Program-made: the position numbers and the translations under genes
The notes under the pieces: model-generated
Told to the model about the DNA's origin: nothing
Databases searched by the model: none
What the model saw: only the letters and a program-made list of their open reading frames with translations
NCBI RefSeq assembly: GCF_009828065.1
Contig: NZ_WTYK01000004.1
Location: 124,001 to 188,000, forward strand
DNA length: 64,000 nt
Source of the DNA: Croceibacterium soli
GTDB taxonomy: Bacteria > Pseudomonadota > Alphaproteobacteria > Sphingomonadales > Sphingomonadaceae
Direction of reading: 5' to 3'
Shown here: one piece after another, positions 48,215 through 56,707 of the stretch
Layout: the number at the start of each line of letters is the position of its first letter
Numbering within the stretch: the stretch's first letter is position 1

Positions 48215-48524
48215 CGAGAACGATCGGTGGGGAAGGCTCGGGCTGTACCGTCGGCGCCGGCTGCACCACTTCCGGCGCCACCCCGGCATCGGCCAGGGGA
48301 TCGCTCGCCTCGGGGGTCTTGCTGGGCGCGACCGTAGACGCGGCTTCCGGCACGGTGCCGGCTTCGGTCTGCTCGGCACGGTCGATGACGATATTGGCGA
48401 GACCGACCAGCAGCACCATCGCGCCGAGGCCGAACACACCAATCTGCAGGCGCTGCAGCGCCTGTGCGCGCGTGCCGGATAGCGGCGCGGTATAGACCTG
48501 CTCGTCCTGGGGTTCGCTGACCAT
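48189..48524 (-). CDS. Small single-pass membrane protein of unknown function
   Basis: The 111-residue product has a polar N-terminus, one membrane helix (about 29-46, IGVFGLGAMVLLVGLANIVI), and a Pro/Ala/Glu-rich C-terminal half with no family match. It lies 24 bp downstream of cysK and overlaps the following exported protein gene by 26 bp, so the pair probably works together. The C-terminal half is probably periplasmic and disordered. Confidence 0.6.
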   Translation of the reverse strand: MVSEPQDEQVYTAPLSGTRAQALQRLQIGVFGLGAMVLLVGLANIVIDRAEQTEAGTVPEAASTVAPSKTPEASDPLADAGVAPEVVQPAPTVQPEPSPPIVLDALPAQGD

Positions 48525-48548
48525 GAGGGGGACTCTAGCGGGCGGAGA

Positions 48549-49544
48549 TTAACGCAGCCAGTCGAAAACCGGCAAGCCCTTCGCCTTCAGCCATTCGGCG
48601 TTGTAGAGCGTCGAGAGATAGCGGAAGCCGGTGTCGCAAAGGATCGTCGCCACGCGGCTGCCTTTGCCGAGCTGCCGCCCGAGCGCGACCGCGCCGGCCA
48701 CGTTGATCCCGCTCGACAGGCCGAGGCACAGCCCTTCCTCCTTGAGCAGGCGGCCGACCCATTCGAGCCCTTCCTCGTCAGAGATGCGGAACTGCGTATC
48801 GACCGGCGCGCCTTCCAGGTTCGCCGTGATGCGGCCCTGGCCGATGCCCTCGGCCACCGAGTTGCCTTCGGACTTGAGCTCCCCATTGGCGTAGTATTCG
48901 TAAAGCGCCGCGCCGTGGGGATCGGTCAGCGCGATGCAGATCTTCTCGTCGAAGCCCTTGAGGCCGAGGCCCACCCCCGCCAGCGTGCCACCGGTGCCGA
49001 CGGCGCAGGTGAAGCCGTCGATCCGCCCGTCCATCTGCGCCCAGATTTCCGGCGCGGTGCTTTCCACGTGCGCGCGGCGGTTGGCGACATTGTCGAACTG
49101 GTTGGCCCAGATCGCGTTCGGCGCCTCTTCCGCCAGGCGGCGGCTGGTGTGCACGAAGTGCCCGGGGTTCTTGTACGGTGCCGCGGGGACGGTCACCAGC
49201 TCCGCGCCGAGCGCGCGCAGCGTATCCATCTTCTCGCGGCTCTGCGTCTCGGGCATGACGATGATCGTCTTGTAGCCGAGTGCATTGGCGACCAGCGCCA
49301 TGCCGATCCCGGTGTTGCCGGCGGTCCCTTCCACAATCGTGCCGCCGGGCTGCAGCTCGCCCCGCGCCTCCGCATCGCGCACGATCCACAGCGCCGCGCG
49401 GTCCTTCACCGAAGCGCCGGGATTGGCGAATTCGCACTTGCCCCAGATCTCGCAGCCCGCCGCCTCGCTCGGGCCCTTGAGGAGAACGAGCGGGGTGTTG
49501 CCGATGAGGTCGAGCGTGCCGGAAAGCGCCTTGGGTGCCGTCAT
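48549..49544 (-). CDS. cysK: Cysteine synthase A family enzyme
   Basis: The 331-residue PLP enzyme makes cysteine from O-acetylserine and sulfide. It begins LDLIGNTPLVLLKGP, with PLP Lys47 in NPGASVKDRAALWIV, the substrate loop EGTAGNTGIGMALV, and the phosphate loop CAVGTGGTLAGVGLGLKGF. The ATG at 49544 is preferred over an extended frame to 49691 that reads through the upstream repeat. It fits with the sulfide-producing operon at 15.4-19.4 kb. Some members of this clade act as cystathionine beta-synthases or on other acceptors, so cysteine synthesis is very likely but not proven. Confidence 0.92.
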   Translation of the reverse strand: MTAPKALSGTLDLIGNTPLVLLKGPSEAAGCEIWGKCEFANPGASVKDRAALWIVRDAEARGELQPGGTIVEGTAGNTGIGMALVANALGYKTIIVMPETQSREKMDTLRALGAELVTVPAAPYKNPGHFVHTSRRLAEEAPNAIWANQFDNVANRRAHVESTAPEIWAQMDGRIDGFTCAVGTGGTLAGVGLGLKGFDEKICIALTDPHGAALYEYYANGELKSEGNSVAEGIGQGRITANLEGAPVDTQFRISDEEGLEWVGRLLKEEGLCLGLSSGINVAGAVALGRQLGKGSRVATILCDTGFRYLSTLYNAEWLKAKGLPVFDWLR

Positions 49545-49646
49545 GCGATGAGGGACTAAGCGGCACAAAGCGCCATCGCAACGCAAATGCGCTTGTTGCA
49601 GGTGAAATCGGTCTTGCCGTGGTTCACGCGGAGATGCAGAGATTTT

Positions 49647-49885
49647 TGCGCTCGCAGAGGCGCAGAGGCGCGGAGGGGATGCTGCAATCATAGCCCCCTC
49701 CTCTGAAAAAAGGGGCGATTGATCTCACGCAACTGCGCGAAGGCGCGAAGTTTCCTGCGGCGAAGCCGCAATCCGAACATGCGAGCTATGCGGAGTGCAG
49801 CGCCCGTCAGCCGCGCTTGCTCTTAGCGCCTTCGCGCCTTTGCGTGAGAAAAGATCCTCTGCGCCTCCGCGCCTCTGCGAGCGCA
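49647..49885. repeat. 240-bp element with nested inverted arms
   Basis: The left arm (49647-49676, TGCGCTCGCAGAGGCGC...) matches the right arm (49856-49885) as an inverted repeat with 2 mismatches over 30 bp. An inner pair (CTCACGCAACTGCGCGAAGG at 49724 onward versus its complement ending near 49848) is nested inside. This fills most of the 367-bp gap between cysK and the ferredoxin gene. The sequence outside it (49545-49646, 49886-49911) shows no gene. Confidence 0.65.
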
Positions 49886-49911
49886 TAAACAATCCCGGCG
49901 CCCCGCTGCGA

Positions 49912-50229
49912 CTAGTCTTCCTGGGCGATCGTGACCTTCAGCCCGTCGAGGTCCGCGGTGAAGGGGATCTGGCAGCCGAGGCGCGAGTACTCGTTGCGGT
50001 CGCCGCTCGAATCGAGCAGGTCGTCCTCGTCCTCGCTGATCGGCGGGAGCATGCCGAAGAACTCCGGGTCGACGTGGACGTGGCAGGTCGCGCAGCTGCA
50101 GCAGCCGCCGCACAGCGCCAGAAGCTCGTCGAAGCCGTTGTCCCGGATCGCTTCCATCACGGTCAGCCCGTCGATGGCCTCGACGGCCCGTTCCTCGCCT
50201 GCGCGGTTGACGACGATCAGCTTGGGCAT
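49912..50229 (-). CDS. 2Fe-2S ferredoxin (adrenodoxin type)
   Basis: The 105-residue electron carrier has the [2Fe-2S] pattern Cys40-x5-Cys46-x2-Cys49 and Cys86, in CGGCCSCATCHVHV and RLGCQIPF. It resembles adrenodoxin-type ferredoxins that serve cytochrome P450, FeS assembly or hydroxylases. The start at 50229 (MPKLIVVNRAG) is preferred over a longer frame. Divergent from a DNA glycosylase gene. No redox partner lies in the window, unless it feeds the sulfite reductase; that is speculation. Confidence 0.93.
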   Translation of the reverse strand: MPKLIVVNRAGEERAVEAIDGLTVMEAIRDNGFDELLALCGGCCSCATCHVHVDPEFFGMLPPISEDEDDLLDSSGDRNEYSRLGCQIPFTADLDGLKVTIAQED

Positions 50230-50305
50230 GGTGTGCGGGTCCCCTATGGCGTGTTCGGCCGCGGCTGCTAGGCAATCGGGCAAGTCTTGGCAAGCGAGGG
50301 ACAAG

Positions 50306-50920
50306 ATGGGACTGACCGCCGAACAGATCAACGCCGGGCTCGATGCGGTCGCCGCGCGTGAACCGGCGATCGCCCGCGCCTTGCAGCTTGCCGGCTACCC
50401 GGAGCCGCGCATTCGCGAGCGCGGCTACCGCACGCTGCTGCGCACGATCGTTGGCCAGCAGGTCAGCGTCGCCGCCGCCGCCAGCGTTTGGAACAAGCTC
50501 GAAGCGGCGCTGGGCGAAGTCACCCCCGAAGCCTTGCTGGCCGCCGACTTCGACGCGCTGCGCGCTTGCGGCCTCTCGCGCCAGAAGCAGGGCTATGCGC
50601 GGTCACTGTGCGAGCTGGTCGCCAGCGGGGAGCTCAACCTGGAGAACCTGCCGGCCGACGACGAGGAAGCGATCGCCGAGCTCGTCCGCATCAAGGGCAT
50701 CGGCCGCTGGTCGGCGGAGATCTACCTGCTGTTCGCTGAAGGGCGGCAGGACATCTGGCCCGCCGGAGACCTCGCGGTGCAGATCGGCCTCGGCAAGATC
50801 CTCGGCTGGCCGGAGCGGCCGTCGGAGAAGGAGATCCGCGCGGCAGCCGAGGACTGGCGGCCGCACCGGGGCGCAGTCACGCTGCTGACCTGGCACTGCT
50901 ACAACAACGCCGCGCTCTGA
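50306..50920 (+). CDS. DNA-3-methyladenine glycosylase (AlkA/HhH-GPD family)
   Basis: The 204-residue protein has the HhH-GPD fold: TLLRTIVGQQVSVAAA, the helix-hairpin-helix LVRIKGIGRWSAEIYLLFA (127-145), and the catalytic Asp155 in WPAGDLAVQIG. It removes alkylated or deaminated bases. It is shorter than E. coli AlkA (282) because the N-terminal sheet domain is missing, as in other alphaproteobacterial forms. The ATG at 50306 is used; an upstream open frame runs antisense through the ferredoxin gene and is rejected. Confidence 0.9.
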   Translation: MGLTAEQINAGLDAVAAREPAIARALQLAGYPEPRIRERGYRTLLRTIVGQQVSVAAAASVWNKLEAALGEVTPEALLAADFDALRACGLSRQKQGYARSLCELVASGELNLENLPADDEEAIAELVRIKGIGRWSAEIYLLFAEGRQDIWPAGDLAVQIGLGKILGWPERPSEKEIRAAAEDWRPHRGAVTLLTWHCYNNAAL

Positions 50921-51021
50921 CACGCGCGGGCTTGGTTAAAGCCGCCAGGACCCCAATGTAGGGCCGGCCACGATGCCGCCCGCCTGGGCAGCGCACCACA
51001 ACGACTACGAGGAACGCCCGA

Positions 51022-52983
51022 ATGATCGAAGCCGCCGTTCTCCCCTCCGCCGCGACGCGCGTCCAGGACGTTCCGATGATCCCCCGCACGGCCCTGTTCG
51101 GCAACCCGACCCGCTCCGGCGCGCAGATCAGCCCGGACGGGCGCTGGCTCGCCTGGATGGCGCCGCACGAGGAGGTGATGAACGTCTGGATCGCGCCGGT
51201 CACCGACCCGGGTGCCGCGCGGCGCATGACCAGCGCCACGGAGCGGCCGATCCCGAGCTACTTCTTCGCCCCGGATTCGCGCAGCCTGCTCTACGTGCAG
51301 GACAAGGCGGGCGACGAAAACTACCTGCTCTACCAGGTCGACATCGACAGCGGGGACGAGCGCAGCCTCACGCCGTTCGAGAACACCCGCGTGCAGATCG
51401 TCGGGTTCTCGCACGCGATCAAGGACAAGGCGCTCGTCGGCCTCAACGACCGCGACCCGCGGCACCACGACATCCACTTGCTCGATCTTACCAGCGGCGC
51501 GCTGGAGCTGGTGCTGCAGAACGAAGGCTACGCCGGTTTCCTGGCCGACGACACCCTGACGCTGCGCTGGGCGCTGCGGCAGAACGCGGCCGGCGGGAAC
51601 GACATGTTCGAGATCACGGACGGGCGGATCGCCGAAACGCCGCGCGAGAGCACCGGCCTGGAAGACGCGCTCAGCACCACCGTCGCCGGCTACACGGCCG
51701 ACGGGAAGACGCTCTACTGGATCGACTCCCGCGGGCGGAATACCGCCGCGATCTTCGCCGAGAACACCGAGACCGGCGAGCGCAGGCTCATCGCCGAGGA
51801 TGAACGTGCCGACATCGGCGGGACCATGCAGCACCCGCTGACGGGCGAGATCGAGGCATACTCGGTCAATTACCTGAAGCGCGAGTGGGTCGCGCTGGAG
51901 CCTGACATCGAACAGGCGCTCGCCTTCCTGCGCGAGCGGCTGGAGGGCGAGTTCGGCGTCCAGTCCCGCACCGACGCCGACGACAAGTGGATCATCGGCC
52001 ACGACCCGCTGACCGGCCCGACCCGCACGCTGATCTACGACCGTGTCGCCGGCACGCTGGAGGAATTCTACGTCTCCCGACCGGAGCTCGAAGGCGCGCC
52101 GCTGCAGCCGATGCACGCGCTGGAGATCCCCGCGCGCGACGGCCTGGCCCTGCCGAGCTACCTGACCCTGCCGCCGGGCAGCGATGCGGAAGGAAGGGGC
52201 GTGCCCAGGGCGCCGGTGCCGATGGTGCTGCTGGTCCACGGCGGCCCCTGGGCCCGCGACGCATACGGCTTCAACCGCTCCCACCAGTGGCTCGCCAACC
52301 GCGGCTACGCCGTGCTCAGCGTCAACTTCCGCGGCTCGACCGGGTTCGGCAAGGCGTTCGTCAACGCGGCGAACCTGGAGTGGGGCGCCAGGATGCATGA
52401 CGACTTGATCGACGCCGTCGAATGGGCGGTCGCCCAGGGCATCGCCGAACGCGACAAGATCGCGATCATGGGCGGCAGCTACGGCGGTTACGCCACGCTC
52501 GTCGGCCTGGCCTTCACGCCGGAGGTGTTCGCCTGCGGGGTGGACATCGTCGGCCCGTCCAACCTCGAGACCCTGCTCGAGACCATCCCGCCTTACTGGG
52601 AGCCGCTGGTGAGGCAGTTCCACGAGCGCATGGGCAATCCCGAGAAGCCCGAAGGCAAGCAGCTGCTGATCGACCGCAGCCCGCTCCACAAGGCGGACCG
52701 GATCTGCCGCCCGCTGCTGATCGGCCAGGGCGCCAACGACCCGCGCGTCAAGCAGTCGGAAAGCGACCAGATCGTGGAAGCGATGCAGAAGCACGGCATC
52801 CCGGTCACCTATGTCGTCTTCCCGGACGAGGGCCACGGTTTCCACCGGCCAGAGAACAACATCGCCTTCAACGCGATCACCGAGAACTTCCTCGCGACGG
52901 TGCTCGGCGGACGGGCCGAGCCGATCAGCGGCGAAGTGGAACGTTCGACCGCGCAGATCGTCACGGGCGCGGAGCTGCTCTAG
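51022..52983 (+). CDS. S9 family prolyl oligopeptidase / dipeptidyl aminopeptidase
   Basis: The 653-residue serine peptidase has an N-terminal beta-propeller (about 30-390) and a C-terminal alpha/beta-hydrolase domain. The catalytic triad is Ser486 in MGGSYGGYA, Asp573 in GANDPRVKQSES and His605 in DEGHGF. Cytoplasmic, since no signal peptide is seen. It cleaves short peptides, usually after proline or at the N-terminus, and the exact specificity is not readable. Pirin follows after 2 bp and the SDR-like gene 20 bp after that, an apparent operon. Confidence 0.93.
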   Translation: MIEAAVLPSAATRVQDVPMIPRTALFGNPTRSGAQISPDGRWLAWMAPHEEVMNVWIAPVTDPGAARRMTSATERPIPSYFFAPDSRSLLYVQDKAGDENYLLYQVDIDSGDERSLTPFENTRVQIVGFSHAIKDKALVGLNDRDPRHHDIHLLDLTSGALELVLQNEGYAGFLADDTLTLRWALRQNAAGGNDMFEITDGRIAETPRESTGLEDALSTTVAGYTADGKTLYWIDSRGRNTAAIFAENTETGERRLIAEDERADIGGTMQHPLTGEIEAYSVNYLKREWVALEPDIEQALAFLRERLEGEFGVQSRTDADDKWIIGHDPLTGPTRTLIYDRVAGTLEEFYVSRPELEGAPLQPMHALEIPARDGLALPSYLTLPPGSDAEGRGVPRAPVPMVLLVHGGPWARDAYGFNRSHQWLANRGYAVLSVNFRGSTGFGKAFVNAANLEWGARMHDDLIDAVEWAVAQGIAERDKIAIMGGSYGGYATLVGLAFTPEVFACGVDIVGPSNLETLLETIPPYWEPLVRQFHERMGNPEKPEGKQLLIDRSPLHKADRICRPLLIGQGANDPRVKQSESDQIVEAMQKHGIPVTYVVFPDEGHGFHRPENNIAFNAITENFLATVLGGRAEPISGEVERSTAQIVTGAELL

Positions 52984-52985
52984 CC

Positions 52986-53858
52986 ATGCGAACCGTCACC
53001 GCCATCCACTCGGCCTACCGCGACGACATCGCCGACCTGGTGACCCGCCGTCCCCTGCCCGGCCCGGCCGTGCCGCAGGTCGACCCGTTCCTGTTCCTCA
53101 ACCACCACGGGCCGCAGGTCTATCCGCCGAACAACGGCGGCCTGCCCTTCGGCCCGCACCCGCATCGCGGGTTCGAGACGGTGACCTTCATCCTCGAAGG
53201 CAATCTCGCGCATTACGACAGCGGCGGGCACGCTAGCGTGATCGAAGCCGGCGGGGTGCAGTGGATGACCGCCGGGTCGGGCCTGATCCACGCCGAAGTC
53301 TCCCCGCCGGAGTTCAAGCGCAGCGGCGGTCCGCTCGAGATCCTGCAGCTGTGGGTGAACCTGCCGTCACGCCTGAAGATGACCGGCCCCCGCTATTCGG
53401 GCGTGCAGAAGGACGCGATACCGTCAGTGCCGCTGCCCGGTGGCGGCGGTGAGCTGGAGCTGGTCTCGGGCACGTTCGAGGGCGTGCAGGGACCGATCCA
53501 GTCGCTCACCGGCGTGTTCATGTCGGTCGTGCGCCTGCGGCCAGGCGGCCGGGCCGAGCTGCCTGCGCCGCAGGGCCGATCCGTGTTCCTCTATGCCGCG
53601 CGCGGCGCGGTGGACGTCGCGGGCACTGCAGTGGAGCCGTGGCACCTAGTCGAACTGTCCGACGGCGAAGGCGTTGCGGTTCAGGCCAGCGGCGAAGAGG
53701 CCGTTCTGCTGTTCGGCCATGCCGACCCCATCGACGAGCCGGTCGTCTCCCACGGGCCGTTCGTGATGAACACCGAAGCGGAAATTCACCAGGCGATACT
53801 CGACTATCAGGCCGGCAAGTTCGAAGGCGAAAGCAAGCTGCCGGAAGTGGGCCGCTAA
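52986..53858 (+). CDS. Pirin family cupin protein
   Basis: The 290-residue protein has the metal-binding cupin of pirins: His58, His60 in GPHPHRGFETVTFILEG, and His102, Glu104 in SGLIHAEVSP, matching the Fe-binding set of human pirin. The C-terminal domain is a second cupin-like fold. Bacterial pirins include quercetinase activity and regulatory roles. It begins 2 bp after the peptidase stop. Confidence 0.92.
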   Translation: MRTVTAIHSAYRDDIADLVTRRPLPGPAVPQVDPFLFLNHHGPQVYPPNNGGLPFGPHPHRGFETVTFILEGNLAHYDSGGHASVIEAGGVQWMTAGSGLIHAEVSPPEFKRSGGPLEILQLWVNLPSRLKMTGPRYSGVQKDAIPSVPLPGGGGELELVSGTFEGVQGPIQSLTGVFMSVVRLRPGGRAELPAPQGRSVFLYAARGAVDVAGTAVEPWHLVELSDGEGVAVQASGEEAVLLFGHADPIDEPVVSHGPFVMNTEAEIHQAILDYQAGKFEGESKLPEVGR

Positions 53859-53878
53859 GCTACATCGAAGGGGGGGGA

Positions 53879-54601
53879 ATGGCTGGAATGGCAGTTCGCA
53901 GGACGATCTTCGTAACCGGCGGCGGTTCCGCCATAGGTCGGGCGATCGCACAGCGCTTCGCACGCGAAGGCTGGTTCGTCGGCCTCGGCGACACCGACGA
54001 GGCGGCGATGGAGGAGACCGAAACCCTGCTGCCCGGCGGGTTCACCTACTGCCAGCCGCTCGACGTGTCACAGCGGAGCGAGTGGGAGGAGGCGCTGCGG
54101 ATCGTCGCCCGCGCCTCCGGCGGGCGGATCGACGTCCTGGCGAACTGCGCCAGGCAGCCGGCGGAAGGCTCATTCGCCGAACAAGCGCCGGAGAAGATCG
54201 ACCGGGACCTGGACATCGCCTTGCGCGGCACAATCAACGGCGCGCAGGCGGCCTACCCCTGGCTCAGGGATACCGCGCCGGGATCGTGCCTGCTCAACAT
54301 CGGCATCGCGGCGGGCCTTTACGGAATGCCCGGCCAGGCGCTTGCCGGCGTAACCAGCGCGGGGCTGCGCTCGCTGACCGAATCGCTCGACGCCGAGTGG
54401 GCGAGCGCGGGAGTCAGCGCGCGCTCGGTCATGATGGACCCGAGCGACACGAGCGTGGAGGACGTGGCCGAGGCCGCCTGGCAGGCCGTTCACGGCAACC
54501 GGCTCCACCACCTCGCCGGCAAGACCGCCCGCAAGCTGCTCTTTTTGGGCCGGTGGGCGCCCAATGCGCTGCGCCGCTTCGCGCGGACCATGGCGAGCTA
54601 G
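53879..54601 (+). CDS. SDR-fold protein lacking all four catalytic residues
   Basis: The 240-residue protein has the NAD(P)-binding glycine loop TGGGSAIG (13-20) and the overall classical SDR length. When aligned by its conserved neighbouring words, the catalytic set is replaced: Asn114 to Ala (LDIALRGT), Ser143 to Ile (NIGIAAGLYGM), Tyr156 to Ala (QALAGVTSAGL) and Lys160 to Ser. The NNAG motif is NCAR (89-92). So it should bind a nucleotide but not catalyse hydride transfer by the usual mechanism. It follows pirin by 20 bp, with GGGGGGG upstream instead of a clean Shine-Dalgarno; a second ATG is at 53888. A structural or regulatory role is likely. Confidence 0.85.
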   Translation: MAGMAVRRTIFVTGGGSAIGRAIAQRFAREGWFVGLGDTDEAAMEETETLLPGGFTYCQPLDVSQRSEWEEALRIVARASGGRIDVLANCARQPAEGSFAEQAPEKIDRDLDIALRGTINGAQAAYPWLRDTAPGSCLLNIGIAAGLYGMPGQALAGVTSAGLRSLTESLDAEWASAGVSARSVMMDPSDTSVEDVAEAAWQAVHGNRLHHLAGKTARKLLFLGRWAPNALRRFARTMAS

Positions 54602-54633
54602 CAGGGAGAGCTCGCGAGGGCCGCGCTACGCCC

Positions 54634-54781
54634 TTCGACAAGCTCAGGGCGAACGGGGTTAATATCGGCGCGCGACTTCGCTGCCCAGCTAAGCTTGTCC
54701 CAACACCACCTCCCGTTCGGGCTGAGCTTGTCGAAGCCCGCAGGCGCGGCGCTGCCGCCCTTCGACAGGCTCAGGGCGAAC
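54634..54781. repeat. Three copies of the 21-bp interspersed repeat
   Basis: Copies lie at 54634-54654 (plus), 54715-54736 (inverted) and 54761-54781 (plus, one mismatch). They fill the 221 bp between the SDR gene and phhB. The same word forms the start of rsmH. Neighbouring copies in opposite orientation could form a hairpin. Confidence 0.85.
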
Positions 54782-54822
54782 GGACCTTTGTGGGGATCCA
54801 CCTGAACTTCGTGGGGGTTCAC

Positions 54823-55113
54823 CTAAAGCAGCGCGTCGATCGCCGCGGCCATGTCGACGTCGCGCTGCGAGAGGCCGCCGGCGGCGTGGGTGGTCAGGGT
54901 GATCTCGACCCGGTTGTAGACGTTCGACCACTCAGGATGGTGATCGCGCTTTTCGGCAACCAGGGCGACGCGGGTCATGAAGGCGAACGCCTCGCCGAAG
55001 CCGCGAAACTTGAACTGGCGGACGAGCGCCAGCTTGTCGTCGCGCAAGGACCATTCGGGAAGCCCCAGAAGAGCCTGGTCGCGTTCGGCGTCGGTCAGTT
55101 GCGGCACGGCCAT
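54823..55113 (-). CDS. phhB: Pterin-4a-carbinolamine dehydratase
   Basis: The 96-residue enzyme dehydrates 4a-hydroxytetrahydrobiopterin. The signature [40 protein letters not shown] holds the catalytic histidines. The ATG at 55113 with AGGGAGA 7 bp before it is preferred over a start ten codons upstream at 55143. Only 56 bp separate it from the divergent ccmA gene. Phenylalanine hydroxylase is not in the window. Some family members act with molybdopterin or in other roles. Confidence 0.93.
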   Translation of the reverse strand: MAVPQLTDAERDQALLGLPEWSLRDDKLALVRQFKFRGFGEAFAFMTRVALVAEKRDHHPEWSNVYNRVEITLTTHAAGGLSQRDVDMAAAIDALL

Positions 55114-55169
55114 CGCTGGTCTCCCTGGAGGATTGTCGGTCACCGTTCCTTGGCCTAACGCGCTTGCGG

Positions 55170-55754
55170 ATGGAAGGGTGCCGCCTCTCGGTGAACGATC
55201 TCGCCTGCCGCCGGGGCGACCGGCTGCTGTTCAGCGGCCTCGGCTTTTCGCTTGTGCCCGGCGACGCCCTGCAGATCGCCGGCCCCAACGGCACCGGCAA
55301 GTCGAGCCTGCTGCGGATCCTGGCGGGGCTGCTCCGGCCCTTCGCGGGGACAGTCGAACGTACGGGCGCGGTCGCGCTGCTCGACGAACGCCCTGCGCTC
55401 GACGAGCACCTGCCCCTCGGCCAGGCGTTCGACTTCTGGAAGCGGGTCGACGGCGGCGGTTACCGGGCCGAGGAACTTGCCGCCCTCGGCCTCGCCGACC
55501 TGCTCGACGTCCCGGTCCGCTTCCTCTCGACCGGCCAGCGCAAGCGCGCCGCGTTTGCCCGGCTGAAGGCGCAAGGCACGCCGATCCGGCTGCTGGACGA
55601 GCCGCTGAACGGCCTCGATACGGCGGCCGCCTCGACTTTGCTCGAAGACACTGCCGCGTTCTGCGCGAGCGGCGGCATCGCGGTCATCGCATCCCACCAG
55701 CCGTTCGCCCTCGCCGGGCTCAGGCAGCTCGACCTATCGGAGTTCGCGTCTTGA
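55170..55754 (+). CDS. ccmA: Heme exporter ATP-binding protein CcmA
   Basis: The 194-residue ABC ATPase powers release of holo-CcmE in cytochrome c maturation. Walker A is GPNGTGKSS (38-46), the signature [14 protein letters not shown], and Walker [13 protein letters not shown]. The small size and lack of an extra domain fit CcmA. A TTG two codons upstream is possible, but the ATG is preferred. Its stop overlaps the ccmB start (TTGA). Confidence 0.9.
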   Translation: MEGCRLSVNDLACRRGDRLLFSGLGFSLVPGDALQIAGPNGTGKSSLLRILAGLLRPFAGTVERTGAVALLDERPALDEHLPLGQAFDFWKRVDGGGYRAEELAALGLADLLDVPVRFLSTGQRKRAAFARLKAQGTPIRLLDEPLNGLDTAAASTLLEDTAAFCASGGIAVIASHQPFALAGLRQLDLSEFAS

Positions 55755-56410
55755 GCGCGCTCCTGACCATCCTGCGCCGCGACCTGGCGCAGATGTTCGG
55801 CGGCGGGCGCCGTGGCGGTGCAATCCTGCCGGTGCTGTTCTTCCTGGCGGTGGCGATGCTGTTCCCGTTCGCGGTCGGGCCCGATCCGGTGCTGCTGGCG
55901 CGCGCCGGCGGCGGAGTGATCTGGGTCGCCGCGCTGCTCGCGGCGATCCTGCCGCTCGACCGGCTGCTGGCGCCTGACTTGGAGCAGGGTCTGTTTGATC
56001 AGTTCGCCTTGCGGGGGATCGCTGAAGAGGCTGTCGTCGCCGTGCGCCTGCTCGCCCACTGGCTGAGCTTCGGGCCGCCGCTGATGATCGCCGCCGTGCC
56101 CGCCGCGGCGCTGCTCGGGATCGAGGGGGAGACCCTGCGGCTGGTTGAGCTGGGGCTGCTGGCGGGTACGCCCGGCCTCGCTGCTATTGGGCTGATTATC
56201 GCCGCGCTGACGGTGTCGCTGCGCGGTGGGGCAGCGCTGGGCGGATTGCTGCTCGTGCCGTTGGCTGTGCCGCTGCTGATCTTCGGCGCGGGGGCGCTGT
56301 CGACGGGTGGCGAGGCTGGGCTGGCGCTGACTGCAGCGATCAGCTTGCTGCTGTGTGCGATTGCGCCGTTCGCCGGGGGGGCGGCGATCAGGGCCGTGCG
56401 AGAGGGGTGA
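55751..56410 (+). CDS. ccmB: Heme exporter membrane protein CcmB
   Basis: The 219-residue protein has about six membrane segments and starts LLTILRRDLAQMFGGGRRGG, as usual for CcmB. The start is TTG at 55751, chosen because it overlaps the ccmA stop and gives the expected family length. It forms the membrane part of the CcmAB transporter. No ccmC or ccmD follows; the next 297 bp are repeat sequence. Confidence 0.9.
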   Translation: MSALLTILRRDLAQMFGGGRRGGAILPVLFFLAVAMLFPFAVGPDPVLLARAGGGVIWVAALLAAILPLDRLLAPDLEQGLFDQFALRGIAEEAVVAVRLLAHWLSFGPPLMIAAVPAAALLGIEGETLRLVELGLLAGTPGLAAIGLIIAALTVSLRGGAALGGLLLVPLAVPLLIFGAGALSTGGEAGLALTAAISLLLCAIAPFAGGAAIRAVREG

Positions 56411-56433
56411 GGGGGGCTAGGCGCGCCGGCCCT

Positions 56434-56707
56434 CCCCTCATCCAACTACGGCTAGGCGACAAGTCGCCAAGCCTTCGTATCCTTCTCCCACCAGTGGGAG
56501 AAGAAGTTAGGGTCTGAAGTCGGCGCCCGGAGCAAACTCCTTCTCCCACCAGTGGGAGAAGAAGGTAGGGCTCGGAGCAACTCCCTCTCCTCACGAGTGA
56601 GCGAAGAAGTTGGGGTCCGGAGCGAAATTCCTTCTCCCACTGGTGGGAGAAGGATAGCGCAGCTTGCGAGCGCAGCGAGCTAGCGGAGCTTGGATGAGGG
56701 CCGTCGC
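56434..56707. repeat. Composite palindromic repeat element, copy 2 (expanded)
   Basis: It starts CCCCTCATCCAACTACGGC and ends GCGGAGCTTGGATGAGGGC, the same edges as the copy at 15138-15308. It holds three palindromes CCTTCTCCCAC...GTGGGAGAAG at 56481, 56539 and 56630, and a degenerate one near 56581, so the core has been tandemly expanded. The region between ccmB and map contains no gene. Confidence 0.8.

Noticed and set aside
56481-56653. Regularly repeated 22-24-bp units considered as a CRISPR array
   Set aside because: The units are perfect palindromes, the spacing is irregular, the spacers resemble one another and there are no cas genes. They are copies of an intergenic hairpin element.
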